From Alistipes sp. (GTDB lineage Bacteria; Bacteroidota; Bacteroidia; Bacteroidales; Rikenellaceae): DNA of 15,201 bases. Positions 1 through 7,550 of the stretch are shown piece after piece (the first letter of the stretch is position 1; every line of letters starts with the position of its first letter). The notes beneath the pieces are model-generated. The model had not been told where the DNA came from and made no database searches. It saw nothing but the letters and a program-made list of their open reading frames with translations. Where the stretch lies: assembly GCA_017380955.1 (NCBI GenBank), contig JAFOCZ010000159.1, positions 1-15,201 on the forward strand, in the 5' to 3' direction. A program made the position numbers and the translations under genes.

Positions 1-1322
1 CCGTTATGCGTCACCAGATGCACGCGCTGAAGATTACAATTCCTGAGAAGGCATCGAACTTCGACACTAAGGTCTACGCCTTGGATATCACATTCCCTAT
101 GCCTGTGGTTGGTGATATCACCATCGACGTTACCGACCTCGACGCCAAGCCTGAGTACACCAACACCTCAAACACCATCTCGGTTAAGAGCGCCGAGGGT
201 TTTGATGTAGGCAGCGATATCTGGGTATTTGTGCTTCCTGGCACAGTATCGGGCGATGTTAGTTACGAAGTTAAGGGTGCTGAGCAGCGCTCCGAGGTGG
301 CTACATATCCTTTGAACCGTGAGTTTGAGCGTGGTCACGTGACACCTGTCCGTATGCCTATGCCTCCGTTTGCCAAGTACACCGCCTTCAACTTCTCGAT
401 TGGCGAGAACCACCTTGGCGAGGATTTCAACTTCTTCACCCTCTACGACAACAACGGCACAAATATGGGTACTTACTACCGTAATGCCGAGAATCGTTAT
501 ACCTTTGAGTACAACGGTGAGTTCGATGTTACGCCATACAACAACAAGGAGTGGACCTTGGTCTTCGACTCGGAGAATGCCGTTGTGGAGAATAAGGTGA
601 ATATGGGTACACTTAGACCATACTTCGTGCAGGATATCACACCTGTGGATGTGCCATACCTCTTCTTCGAGGACTTCAACGATGCAACAGAGAGCGAGAG
701 CAATGGTAACAACTCATATGACGCGAACGATCGTAATCAGCCTGGTGTTGCCCTCAGTGGCTCGCTTAGTGGCTGGAATGCAGCACGATACTGGATTAAG
801 CCTGGTGCTGCGCGTGTGAATACCCGCTCGCAGGTTGTTAAGGTCTTTGTGGCGTTCCAGTCATACCACTATGGTCGATTAGACACTCCACCACTCGGCA
901 ATAGCACACGAGGTATTAAGCCTGGTAAGAGTGTCAACCTGAAATTGTCGTTCGATTCTGCGCTCTACAAGCACAAAAGTAGTTCGCTGGGCTATACCGA
1001 GACCGGTGTAAGTGTTGCAACACATACCAATGCAAAAAACCCAATCGACGGTATTCCATCAGGCTCAACAGGTATTTCATCATCGTATGACACTACGATT
1101 GGCGATATCGGTAAAACACTATATGCACAGAACTTGGCTGAAACTGCGGGTGAGGATGCCTTTGGACAGAGTTTTCCAACCTACACCACCGAGTTGCAGA
1201 CTGCCACAAGTGACACACGTCTATGCTTCTATGCTCATCTAAAGACAGCTGAAGCAAGTTTCGCGAACAACATTGAGGTGAATGTCTACGTAGACAACAT
1301 CAAGGTGTCGATTGCTAAGTAA
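1..1322 (+). CDS. Fimbrillin-like surface protein with C-terminal jelly-roll-like domain (5' partial)
   Basis: The reading frame is open to the left edge of the window, so the true start, signal peptide and lipobox are upstream; the first ATG (6) is probably internal. Residues are counted from that ATG. The first ~120 residues resemble the fimbrillin/Mfa-like fold of Bacteroidales surface proteins: alternating short beta strands, then 'IWVFVLPG' and a 'REFERGHVT' segment like the 'F.xGxxY/T' element near the end of such domains. From residue ~216 a second domain begins with 'PYLFFEDFND' and ends with 'VDNIKVSI'. This start and end are typical of jelly-roll/carbohydrate-binding-like C-terminal domains in secreted Bacteroidota proteins. 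A third beta-rich stretch lies between. The gene is followed after 36 bp by the next lipoprotein gene on the same strand, so it is probably the same operon. Domain names come from recalled pattern similarity; the precise family is uncertain. A surface role in adhesion or binding is inference. Confidence 0.7.
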   Translation, partial: VMRHQMHALKITIPEKASNFDTKVYALDITFPMPVVGDITIDVTDLDAKPEYTNTSNTISVKSAEGFDVGSDIWVFVLPGTVSGDVSYEVKGAEQRSEVATYPLNREFERGHVTPVRMPMPPFAKYTAFNFSIGENHLGEDFNFFTLYDNNGTNMGTYYRNAENRYTFEYNGEFDVTPYNNKEWTLVFDSENAVVENKVNMGTLRPYFVQDITPVDVPYLFFEDFNDATESESNGNNSYDANDRNQPGVALSGSLSGWNAARYWIKPGAARVNTRSQVVKVFVAFQSYHYGRLDTPPLGNSTRGIKPGKSVNLKLSFDSALYKHKSSSLGYTETGVSVATHTNAKNPIDGIPSGSTGISSSYDTTIGDIGKTLYAQNLAETAGEDAFGQSFPTYTTELQTATSDTRLCFYAHLKTAEASFANNIEVNVYVDNIKVSIAK

Positions 1323-1358
1323 ACAACAAAAATAAATAATAACTAAACAATCACAACT

Positions 1359-2123
1359 ATGAAAAAGTTTTTCACATTAGCATCGCTCGTAGCGCTTGCG
1401 TTGTGCGGCTGCACAAACGAGCATAAGGGCGAGGCAAATGAGAAGGGCGCTGTAAACTTCGACCTTACAATCTCAAACGAGGTTGACGACACACGCGCCA
1501 ATGTCAGTTGCACTACCCCAGCGACTGAGGACTTCACACTCAAGATTGAGGGCGTAGACCACACCTTCAACGCCGAGTATGCAAACATCGCAGCGTTCAA
1601 CGAGGATGGCTACCTCCACTACGGCTCCTACAAGGCTACGGTTACCGCTGGCAACATCGCCGAGGAGGGCTACGACAAGGCAACCTTCGTGGGCAGCGAG
1701 GAGTTTGAGGTGGTAGCACGCCACGATAGCGCGGTTACTATCACCGCAACCATCGCCAACGCTATTGTAAAGGTGGAGACTACCGAGAATTTCCGCAACT
1801 ACTTCGTTGGTGGTCACACTTTGGAACTCACCACCGCTGCGGGCAACAAGTTTGACGTTTCGGCACAGAGCGAGCCTTTGTTCTTCGCACCAGGCGAGTT
1901 TAAGGTAAATGGTACTGCTGTAAAGCAGGCCAATCAGTCGGGTGCTGAGGGTGCTGTGATTACACTTCCAGAGTATAAGATGGAGAGCGCAGCAGCACAG
2001 ACCCTCTACACCGTAAAGTTCGACGTTAAGGATGCTGGTCAGGCAACCCTTGAGATTACCCTTAACGAGACTCTGGTGGAGTCTATCGACATCGAGCAGG
2101 AGTTAAACGATAACGCACAGTAA
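1359..2123 (+). CDS. DUF4493-like lipoprotein
   Basis: A 254-residue predicted lipoprotein. It starts MKKFF, has a hydrophobic stretch, and a lipobox L15-C16-G17-C18, so the mature protein would be lipid-anchored at Cys18; a charged, flexible linker (NEHKGEANEKG) follows. The body shows the DUF4493 layout known from Bacteroidales lipoproteins: a 'TRA' segment near residue 45, a 'YGSYKATVTAG' strand, a 'FVGSEEFEVV' strand, then a conserved 'ITATIANAIVKVETTENFRNYF' type region ending near residue 150. The rest is a further beta-rich segment with no recognised motif. It is the shortest member of the set: it has only the DUF4493-like part and lacks the Ig-like and PCMD additions of the downstream genes. 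It lies 36 bp after the previous gene and 13 bp before the next, so co-transcription is likely. No biochemical function is known to me for DUF4493; attachment or scaffold roles are inference. Confidence 0.8.
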   Translation: MKKFFTLASLVALALCGCTNEHKGEANEKGAVNFDLTISNEVDDTRANVSCTTPATEDFTLKIEGVDHTFNAEYANIAAFNEDGYLHYGSYKATVTAGNIAEEGYDKATFVGSEEFEVVARHDSAVTITATIANAIVKVETTENFRNYFVGGHTLELTTAAGNKFDVSAQSEPLFFAPGEFKVNGTAVKQANQSGAEGAVITLPEYKMESAAAQTLYTVKFDVKDAGQATLEITLNETLVESIDIEQELNDNAQ

Positions 2124-2136
2124 TAAACCACAGAAT

Positions 2137-3774
2137 ATGAAGAATTTAGCAAAAATATTGAGCATCGCGGCTGTAGCGCTTACTCTCGGTGCTTGTAACA
2201 AGGACGATATCAACTACAACGGTCATGTAGACTCATCAAAGGATAATATCGGATACCTCGCCCTCGGTGGTATGGAGGCATCTATAATGGTCGACACCGA
2301 GAATATCGACTCGGAGACCCGTGCCGAGGGTGCTGACATCAACACCTTCGACGTTGTAATCACCAACCAGGCTGGCGCTGAGGTTAAGTCGTTCAAGTAT
2401 GGCGAGCGCCCCGAGGAGGCTATCGCCTTGGAGGCTGGCATCTACAACATCACTATGCAGTCGGCAGAGATGAGCGGTGCAGAGTGGGAGATGCCTGTAT
2501 ATGGCGCAGAGCGCGAGGTTGTCATCACACGCAAGCAGACAACCGAGGTTAAGGATATCGTATGTAAGTTGCGCAATATCAAGGTATCGGTTGCCTATGC
2601 CGCAGATATCAAGGAGCAACTCGACCCAGAGCACACCACAATGACTATTGCGTTGGGCAATAGCGAGTTGGTGTATGGCATCGAGGAGGAGCGTGGTGGT
2701 TACTTTGCCCCTATCGCCGAGGAGAACACCCTTCTTCTCACCTTCAAGTGCCGCTATGTGGATGGCGACAAGGATATCGTTATGACCAACGAGATTACAG
2801 GCGTTAAGGCTGCTCAGTGGCGTAAGATCAACGTTGTTGTGCAGCACGCTGCAGATGGCTCTACAAACATCGGCATCAAGTGCGACACCTGGACCTATGA
2901 TGAGGTTGTGGATTTCGACACCACAGCATACCTCTTCGAGGAGGTGTTGGTTGACGACAGCGATATGCCTGTTATCAACTTCGAGGGTCACGACCTTGCA
3001 CTCCCTTTCGAACTTACCGATGAGATGTTCGACGCCGAGGGTAACTTCACCAAGAACATCAACATCGACATCACCGCTAAGAGCCCTATTCAGTCTATCA
3101 TCATCAAGACCTCTTCGGACAACGATGAGTTCCTCGCAGCATACGACGATGTATTGCCTTTGGAGGCAGACATCTGCGATGGCTCGGTATCGAACACATT
3201 CCTCAAGTTGATGGGCTACCCTACCGATGCTAAGGGCGCTACCTCTACACGCATCAAGTTTGGCGCACAGGCAGATATGCTTCGCTCGTTCGAGGGTGCA
3301 CACTCTTATGAGATTACTGTTGTGGATGCCAACGGCGGCAAGACCACAGCAACACTTACTGTGAAGTATGGTCAGAATGTTGCTCCATCTATCGTATGGG
3401 TGGGCTACGACATCGACAAGCGTCAGACATACGCTCCAGGTATGACTTGCGACTTGAAGGTTAAGGCACCTCTTGCAGTTGCTGATTTCAAGGTTAAGAT
3501 TATCTCGTTGACATTGAACGCCGATCAGTTGACATCTGTAGGTCTCGCTGATGAGTTTAGCCTCGTTAACGACACCCAGTTCTTCGAGTCACTCGGTGGC
3601 TTGGGCTTCCCTGTTGGCGATGCTGTATATGGTAAGACCGATATCGACCTCTCAATCTCTAACTTCTTGTCAGTCCTTGCGATGCTTGGTCCTGGTGAGC
3701 ACGACTTCGAGATGAGCGTTACCGATATGGAGGGTAACACCACTACCAAGACCGTAATGTTCCGCTTCAACTAA
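2137..3774 (+). CDS. DUF4493 lipoprotein with two C-terminal Ig-like modules
   Basis: A 545-residue predicted lipoprotein with lipobox L17-G18-A19-C20 followed by NKDD. Asp at +2/+3 rather than at +2 alone, and the Bacteroidota context, are compatible with surface exposure. Residues ~40-275 fit DUF4493 well: 'YLALGGMEASIMV', 'ETRAEGADINTFDVVITNQAG', 'IALEAGIYNITMQSAE', 'VYGAEREVVITRKQTTEV', 'CKLRNIKVSVAYA', and a late 'GYF.P.AEENTLLLTF' section. Two similar beta-sandwich-like modules follow. The first ends near residue ~405 with 'GAHSYEITVVDANGGKTTATLTV'-type strands. The second ends at the C terminus with 'GEHDFEMSVTDMEGNTTTKTV'. The next gene carries a third version of this module. It has no PCMD domain and no visible catalytic motif. 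It is separated by 13 bp from the upstream gene and 28 bp from the downstream one. It is probably a structural or adhesive surface protein, by inference from architecture only. Confidence 0.85.
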   Translation: MKNLAKILSIAAVALTLGACNKDDINYNGHVDSSKDNIGYLALGGMEASIMVDTENIDSETRAEGADINTFDVVITNQAGAEVKSFKYGERPEEAIALEAGIYNITMQSAEMSGAEWEMPVYGAEREVVITRKQTTEVKDIVCKLRNIKVSVAYAADIKEQLDPEHTTMTIALGNSELVYGIEEERGGYFAPIAEENTLLLTFKCRYVDGDKDIVMTNEITGVKAAQWRKINVVVQHAADGSTNIGIKCDTWTYDEVVDFDTTAYLFEEVLVDDSDMPVINFEGHDLALPFELTDEMFDAEGNFTKNINIDITAKSPIQSIIIKTSSDNDEFLAAYDDVLPLEADICDGSVSNTFLKLMGYPTDAKGATSTRIKFGAQADMLRSFEGAHSYEITVVDANGGKTTATLTVKYGQNVAPSIVWVGYDIDKRQTYAPGMTCDLKVKAPLAVADFKVKIISLTLNADQLTSVGLADEFSLVNDTQFFESLGGLGFPVGDAVYGKTDIDLSISNFLSVLAMLGPGEHDFEMSVTDMEGNTTTKTVMFRFN

Positions 3775-3802
3775 TTGTAGCATAATTACAACCTATTAAA
3801 TT

Positions 3803-5842
3803 ATGTCTATTATGAAAAAGATATTCGCAATATTGGGCGCGGTGCTTGTGTTGGCATCCTGCTCAAAGGATATAGACCCATCTGTGGAGATGGCGACAAA
3901 CGAGGGTGCTGTGCGCTTTGGTGTTGCCATCGCAGAGGATATGCAGGAGAAGAGCGCCATCATCAAGATCTATAAGGTTGAGGGTGAGGAGCAGCAGTTG
4001 GTACGCCGCTACGAGGCTCTTGGCGATGTTCCTGAGTATTTGTCATTGCTCAATGGCAACTATGTTGCTAAGGTGCAGGTTGGTGAGAAGAACATCACCT
4101 CTTTCGACGAGAAATACTACATCGGTGAGCAGCCATTCGTTATCGAGGCTGGCATCGTGACACCTGTGACTGTAGACTGCCAACTTCAGTCTACCATCGT
4201 CAAGGTAAACTACGACGCTACCGTTGCCGAGAAACTCAACGAGGGTTACTTCACAAACGTCTCTATCGCAGAGTCATACGACGCTGAGGGCATCGCAACG
4301 GGCGATATCCACTCGTTGCGCTACGAGGAGACTAAGGAGGGTTACTTCATACTCCCTGCCGAGCATACATCGCTCTTCTGGCACTTCGAGGGTACACATC
4401 CTGTGGAGGGTGATATCGTTAAGGAGGCTGTTATCGAGAATGTGAAGCCTGCGGCGAAGTATACCATCACCTTGAAATACTCTAAGGATGCTCCAGGTAA
4501 CCTTGTGTTGGAGGCTACTGTTGACGAGTCTATCGAGGAGGTTGACGACACCCTTATCTTCAGTCCAGACCCAACAGTTATGGGTGATGGCTTCAACGAG
4601 AAGGAGACTCAACTCTCTACCACTGCGCGTACCTACAACGTATCGTCGTTGGCAAACATCACAACTATGACCATCACGTTGGGCGATGAGGAGTTCGACC
4701 TTATCAACGGCACTACCGAGGGTATCAGCGTTGTTAAGAGCGACGATATGAACTACAAGGTCTCTATCGCTCCTGAGTTCTTCAACATCACAACAGGTGG
4801 TGCGCACAACGTAGAGTTCAACATATTGGATGTTGATGGCGGTAAGTTGAAGAAGGCTATCAACTACAACGTTCAAGGTATTATGGCTTTGGGCGCTGAG
4901 GACTACAGCCTCTGGTTTGGCACTGCAACGTTTAAGGCAAATATCGTGGATGCTGCGGCAACATCGGTGAAGATTGCATACTCTGCGGATGGCGCATCGT
5001 GGACCGAGATGGATGCTGTGGCTATGGGTAATGGCATCTACACAGCACAGAGCACAGACTTCGCTTGTGAGAAGAGTTATACCTACAAACTCATCGTTGG
5101 TGGTGTAGAGTATGGTAAGACCCTTGCGCTTACTACCGCTGCGGGTGCTCAGATTCCTAACGGCGATATGGAGCGCTGGCATACAGCATCGTGGGTACTC
5201 CCTTATGGCAAGGGTGACACCCCATTCTGGCTCACAGGTAACGAGGGTGGTGCAATGGTAGGTGCTACACTTACACAGTCATCAGATGACGTGCGCCCAG
5301 GCTCTGCAGGTACAAAGTCTGCATACCTCAAGTCGCAGTATGCATCGATGATGGGTATCGGTAAGTTTGCTGCTGGTAACCTCTTCACAGGTACATTTGC
5401 ACTAAGCGGTATGGATGGTATCGTAACCTTTGGTCGCGACTTCGCCTTTACTGCAAAGCCTAAGAGTATGTCGTTCTGGATGAAGAACAACGAGGGTACT
5501 ATCAACCAGGGCTCGCATACCTCAGGCTCTGATATCTACACCGTTATGGTTATCATCACCGATGGTACTACATACACGGTAAACACTAAGGATGAGAGCA
5601 CATTCCTCAAGGTGGATAAGTTGGACTCGATTCCAGGTGTTATCGGCTATGGTTACATCTCGAACACCGACTCGCGTGCAGAGTGGACCGAGGAGACTAT
5701 CAACATCATCTACCGCGAGGATATGAAGAATGTGAAGCCTAAGAAACTCGTTGTGTCATTCACACCTTCGGGCTATGGTGACTACTTCTGCGGCTCTACA
5801 GACTCGTGGATGTACGTAGACGATATCGTACTTAACTATTAG
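3803..5842 (+). CDS. DUF4493 lipoprotein with Ig-like, Fn3-like and PCMD (carbohydrate-metabolism-like) domains
   Basis: A 679-residue lipoprotein with lipobox L17-A18-S19-C20. Translation may instead begin at Met4 (3812), which gives the more typical MKKIF start; the lipobox is the same. The order is: signal peptide; DUF4493 (~35-265; 'LLNGNYVAKVQVGEKN', 'QLQSTIVKVNYDATV', 'GYFILPAEHTSLFWHFEG'); an Ig-like module ending near 355 ('GGAHNVEFNILDVDGGKL'); an Fn3-like segment (~365-450); and from Asn453 to the end a domain matching PCMD (Pfam PF13201, 'putative carbohydrate metabolism domain'). PCMD features are the opening NGDMERW, 'GDTPFWLTGNEGGAM', 'RPGSAGTKSAYLKS', 'KFAAGNLFTG', 'GMDGIVTFGRDF', 'NTKDESTFL' and the closing 'SGYGDYFCGSTDSWMYVDDIVLNY'. 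The Fn3-like + PCMD part is paralogous to that of the lipoprotein at 7551-9152. A strong hairpin follows the stop codon by 8 bases. PCMD is thought to bind or act on carbohydrate, but the function is not established. Confidence 0.88.
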   Translation: MSIMKKIFAILGAVLVLASCSKDIDPSVEMATNEGAVRFGVAIAEDMQEKSAIIKIYKVEGEEQQLVRRYEALGDVPEYLSLLNGNYVAKVQVGEKNITSFDEKYYIGEQPFVIEAGIVTPVTVDCQLQSTIVKVNYDATVAEKLNEGYFTNVSIAESYDAEGIATGDIHSLRYEETKEGYFILPAEHTSLFWHFEGTHPVEGDIVKEAVIENVKPAAKYTITLKYSKDAPGNLVLEATVDESIEEVDDTLIFSPDPTVMGDGFNEKETQLSTTARTYNVSSLANITTMTITLGDEEFDLINGTTEGISVVKSDDMNYKVSIAPEFFNITTGGAHNVEFNILDVDGGKLKKAINYNVQGIMALGAEDYSLWFGTATFKANIVDAAATSVKIAYSADGASWTEMDAVAMGNGIYTAQSTDFACEKSYTYKLIVGGVEYGKTLALTTAAGAQIPNGDMERWHTASWVLPYGKGDTPFWLTGNEGGAMVGATLTQSSDDVRPGSAGTKSAYLKSQYASMMGIGKFAAGNLFTGTFALSGMDGIVTFGRDFAFTAKPKSMSFWMKNNEGTINQGSHTSGSDIYTVMVIITDGTTYTVNTKDESTFLKVDKLDSIPGVIGYGYISNTDSRAEWTEETINIIYREDMKNVKPKKLVVSFTPSGYGDYFCGSTDSWMYVDDIVLNY

Positions 5843-5849
5843 TAACACC

Positions 5850-5881
5850 GAGGTGGGGGCAACCGACGTTGCTCCTGCCTC
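5850..5881 (+). terminator. Strong intergenic hairpin (possible attenuator) between lipoprotein and barrel genes
   Basis: The arms at 5850-5863 (GAGGTGGGGGCAAC) and 5868-5881 (GTTGCTCCTGCCTC) pair over 14 positions as RNA, with three G-U wobbles and a 4-base CGAC loop. A short ATATTTTG tract follows. The stem begins 8 bases after the stop of the PCMD lipoprotein gene and ends 13 bases before the ATG at 5895. The T-run is weak, so partial termination, mRNA processing or 3'-end protection is more plausible than full termination. An alternative GTG start at 5853 for the next gene would lie inside this stem and is not believed. Confidence 0.6.
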
Positions 5882-5894
5882 CATATTTTGTCGA

Positions 5895-6707
5895 ATGAAG
5901 AGATTTTATACACTTCTGCTGCTTGTGTTTACAGCCTTTAGCGCCACAGCACAGCAGCCAGAGAATATAACAACCCAGGAAAACGCCCCTTGTGTACTCA
6001 CCCCAAATGAGGCACGCAAGCAGCGTGGCTTTACCTCGGATACCAACTTTGTGCCTAAGGGACAGTGGATTTTCGGAGGTACAGCATCTTACTCTATGCA
6101 CAACAACAGCAACTACAAACTCGTTGTTGTCGACAACATCAACTCCGATGGCTACACCCTCAACGTAAGCCCTATGATTGCCTACGCTCCGTGGAAGAAT
6201 ATGGCTATTGGTGTTCGTTTTGGCTATGGTCGTAGTATGTTGGCCCTCGATAGCGCATCGTTGGCATTTGGCGAGGGTGACACAGCCCTGAACATCGACG
6301 TAGACCTCCTGCACCGCCTGAAGCACTCCTACACCGGCACACTCTTCTGGAGACCATACATCCCTCTGGGTCAGGGCAACCGCTTTGCGATTTTTGCCGA
6401 GGTGCAGTTGAACCTCACAGGATCGCAGTCGCGTATTGTTATGGATGATGGCGAGGTGGATGGCTACTCAAACTATCGTGGTACATACAGCAAGTCGTTT
6501 GGTGGCTCGGTGGCATTGCAGCCAGGTATCGTGGCTTTTGTAACCAACAACACCGCATTGGAGTTGTCGATAGGTGTGTTTGGCATCGGCTATGAGCGCA
6601 CCACAAAGATTAAGAATCAGGTGGAGACGGGTGATATCGCCAAGAGCAATATGAACTTCAAGGTAAACCTCCTCTCTATAGGTTTTGGCGTATCGTTCTA
6701 CCTTTAA
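5895..6707 (+). CDS. Outer-membrane beta-barrel-like protein, copy 1 of a tandem paralogous pair
   Basis: A 270-residue exported protein. ATG 5895 is chosen because it begins a clean signal peptide (MKRFYTLLLLVFTAFSATAQ, cleavage expected after Ala-Gln or Ala); a longer version from GTG 5853 would bury it. The mature part is rich in amphipathic, aromatic-containing strands in Gly-rich turns ('GQWIFGGTASYSM', 'MAIGVRFGYGRSM', 'YTGTLFWRPYIPLGQGNRFAIFAEVQL', 'SKSFGGSVALQPGIVAFV', 'LSIGVFGIGY') and ends 'LLSIGFGVSFYL'. An alternating pattern with a C-terminal aromatic strand is typical of small outer-membrane barrels, perhaps 8-12 strands. The protein at 6720-7547 has the same motif order, so the two arose by duplication. 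A role as outer-membrane partner or anchor for the neighbouring lipoproteins is inference. No OmpA peptidoglycan-binding domain is present. Confidence 0.78.
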   Translation: MKRFYTLLLLVFTAFSATAQQPENITTQENAPCVLTPNEARKQRGFTSDTNFVPKGQWIFGGTASYSMHNNSNYKLVVVDNINSDGYTLNVSPMIAYAPWKNMAIGVRFGYGRSMLALDSASLAFGEGDTALNIDVDLLHRLKHSYTGTLFWRPYIPLGQGNRFAIFAEVQLNLTGSQSRIVMDDGEVDGYSNYRGTYSKSFGGSVALQPGIVAFVTNNTALELSIGVFGIGYERTTKIKNQVETGDIAKSNMNFKVNLLSIGFGVSFYL

Positions 6708-6719
6708 TATTACAGCACA

Positions 6720-7547
6720 ATGAAGAGACTATTTTTACTAATTGCGGCTGTAACGTTAGGTGTAACGACAGCCTTTGCACAGCAGAGTGCAGAACTAACT
6801 ACAGAGGTTAAGAGCAACAGCGAGAGCCGCTTCTTGCCTACTACACGCCGTGTGGACCGTAACATCGACCTCAACAAGTTTGTATACAAGGGTGAGTGGA
6901 TGCTCGGTATCGCAGCATCGTATGGTACGTTGGACGTGTCAGATTCGGACCTTATGCTACTTTTCGATGACATAAACCTTGGTCTTCGCCGCACCGCGGT
7001 ATTGCCATATGTGGCATATGCCTATCGTGACAACCGCGCTGTGGGTATGCGCTTTGGTTATGAGTTCCTCAAGGCAGACCTCGGCAACGCAGCCCTCGAC
7101 CTCGGCTCGTTGGCAGAAGATATATCGTTCGGAATCTCGGACATAGGCATCCGCAGCGAGAGTTTCAACTACTCGCTCTTCCACCGCAACTACATCGGTC
7201 TTGACCGTCGTGGTATCGTGGGTGCTATCCTCGAGGCGGAGTTGCTCGTAAAGAGCGGCAACACATCGTTCTATATGGGCGAGGGAGAGTCGCGCAACTA
7301 CTCTATGAGCAAGAACTTTGCTGCCAAACTAAACCTCAACCCAGGACTTGCGGTATATGTATTCCCTGAGGTGTGTGTGACAGTTACGGTGGGCATCGGA
7401 AGCCTCTACTACAACAACATCCGCCAATACAACGCTGTGGGTATTGAGACCGGTCGTCGCGACCACTCTGCCCTCAAGTTCAAGTTGAATATCGCCGACA
7501 TCCAGATTGGCGTGGTGGCACATTTGTGGAACAAAAAGAAGAACTAA
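6720..7547 (+). CDS. Outer-membrane beta-barrel-like protein, copy 2 of a tandem paralogous pair
   Basis: A 275-residue protein with signal peptide MKRLFLLIAAVTLGVTTAFA followed by QQ, so signal peptidase I cleavage is expected after Ala20. Strand motifs follow the same order as the upstream paralogue: 'FVYKGEWMLGIAASYG' against 'FVPKGQWIFGGTASYS'; 'RAVGMRFGYEF' against 'MAIGVRFGYGR'; 'YSLFHRNYIGLDRRGIVGAILEAELL' against 'YTGTLFWRPYIPLG...FAIFAEVQL'; 'SKNFAAKLNLNPGLAVYV' against 'SKSFGGSVALQPGIVAFV'. It ends 'IQIGVVAHLWNKKKN', with a short basic tail after the last strand, unlike copy 1, which ends on its last strand. It starts 12 bp after copy 1 and stops 3 bp before the next lipoprotein gene, so these three genes are very probably one transcript. 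The product is predicted to sit in the outer membrane; channel versus anchor function cannot be told from sequence. Confidence 0.78.
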   Translation: MKRLFLLIAAVTLGVTTAFAQQSAELTTEVKSNSESRFLPTTRRVDRNIDLNKFVYKGEWMLGIAASYGTLDVSDSDLMLLFDDINLGLRRTAVLPYVAYAYRDNRAVGMRFGYEFLKADLGNAALDLGSLAEDISFGISDIGIRSESFNYSLFHRNYIGLDRRGIVGAILEAELLVKSGNTSFYMGEGESRNYSMSKNFAAKLNLNPGLAVYVFPEVCVTVTVGIGSLYYNNIRQYNAVGIETGRRDHSALKFKLNIADIQIGVVAHLWNKKKN

Positions 7548-7550
7548 ACT

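Noticed and set aside
2236..3303. 355-codon open frame on the minus strand opposite a DUF4493 lipoprotein gene
   Set aside because: It lies wholly inside the recognised plus-strand gene. Its protein is Cys/Leu/Val-rich without motifs, which is what the GAG/GAC/AAG-biased sense codons give in antisense.
3775..3802. Small inverted repeat TTGTA...TACAA between two lipoprotein genes
   Set aside because: Only 5 pairs and AT-rich; too weak to be a terminator or operator.
4274..5182. 302-codon minus-strand open frame opposite the DUF4493/PCMD gene
   Set aside because: It is an antisense shadow with an abnormal composition, no promoter and no recognisable domain; the sense strand encodes clear domains.
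5853..5894. GTG start extending the first barrel protein by 14 residues
   Set aside because: It would fall inside the hairpin and place a non-hydrophobic leader before an ideal signal peptide starting at ATG 5895.
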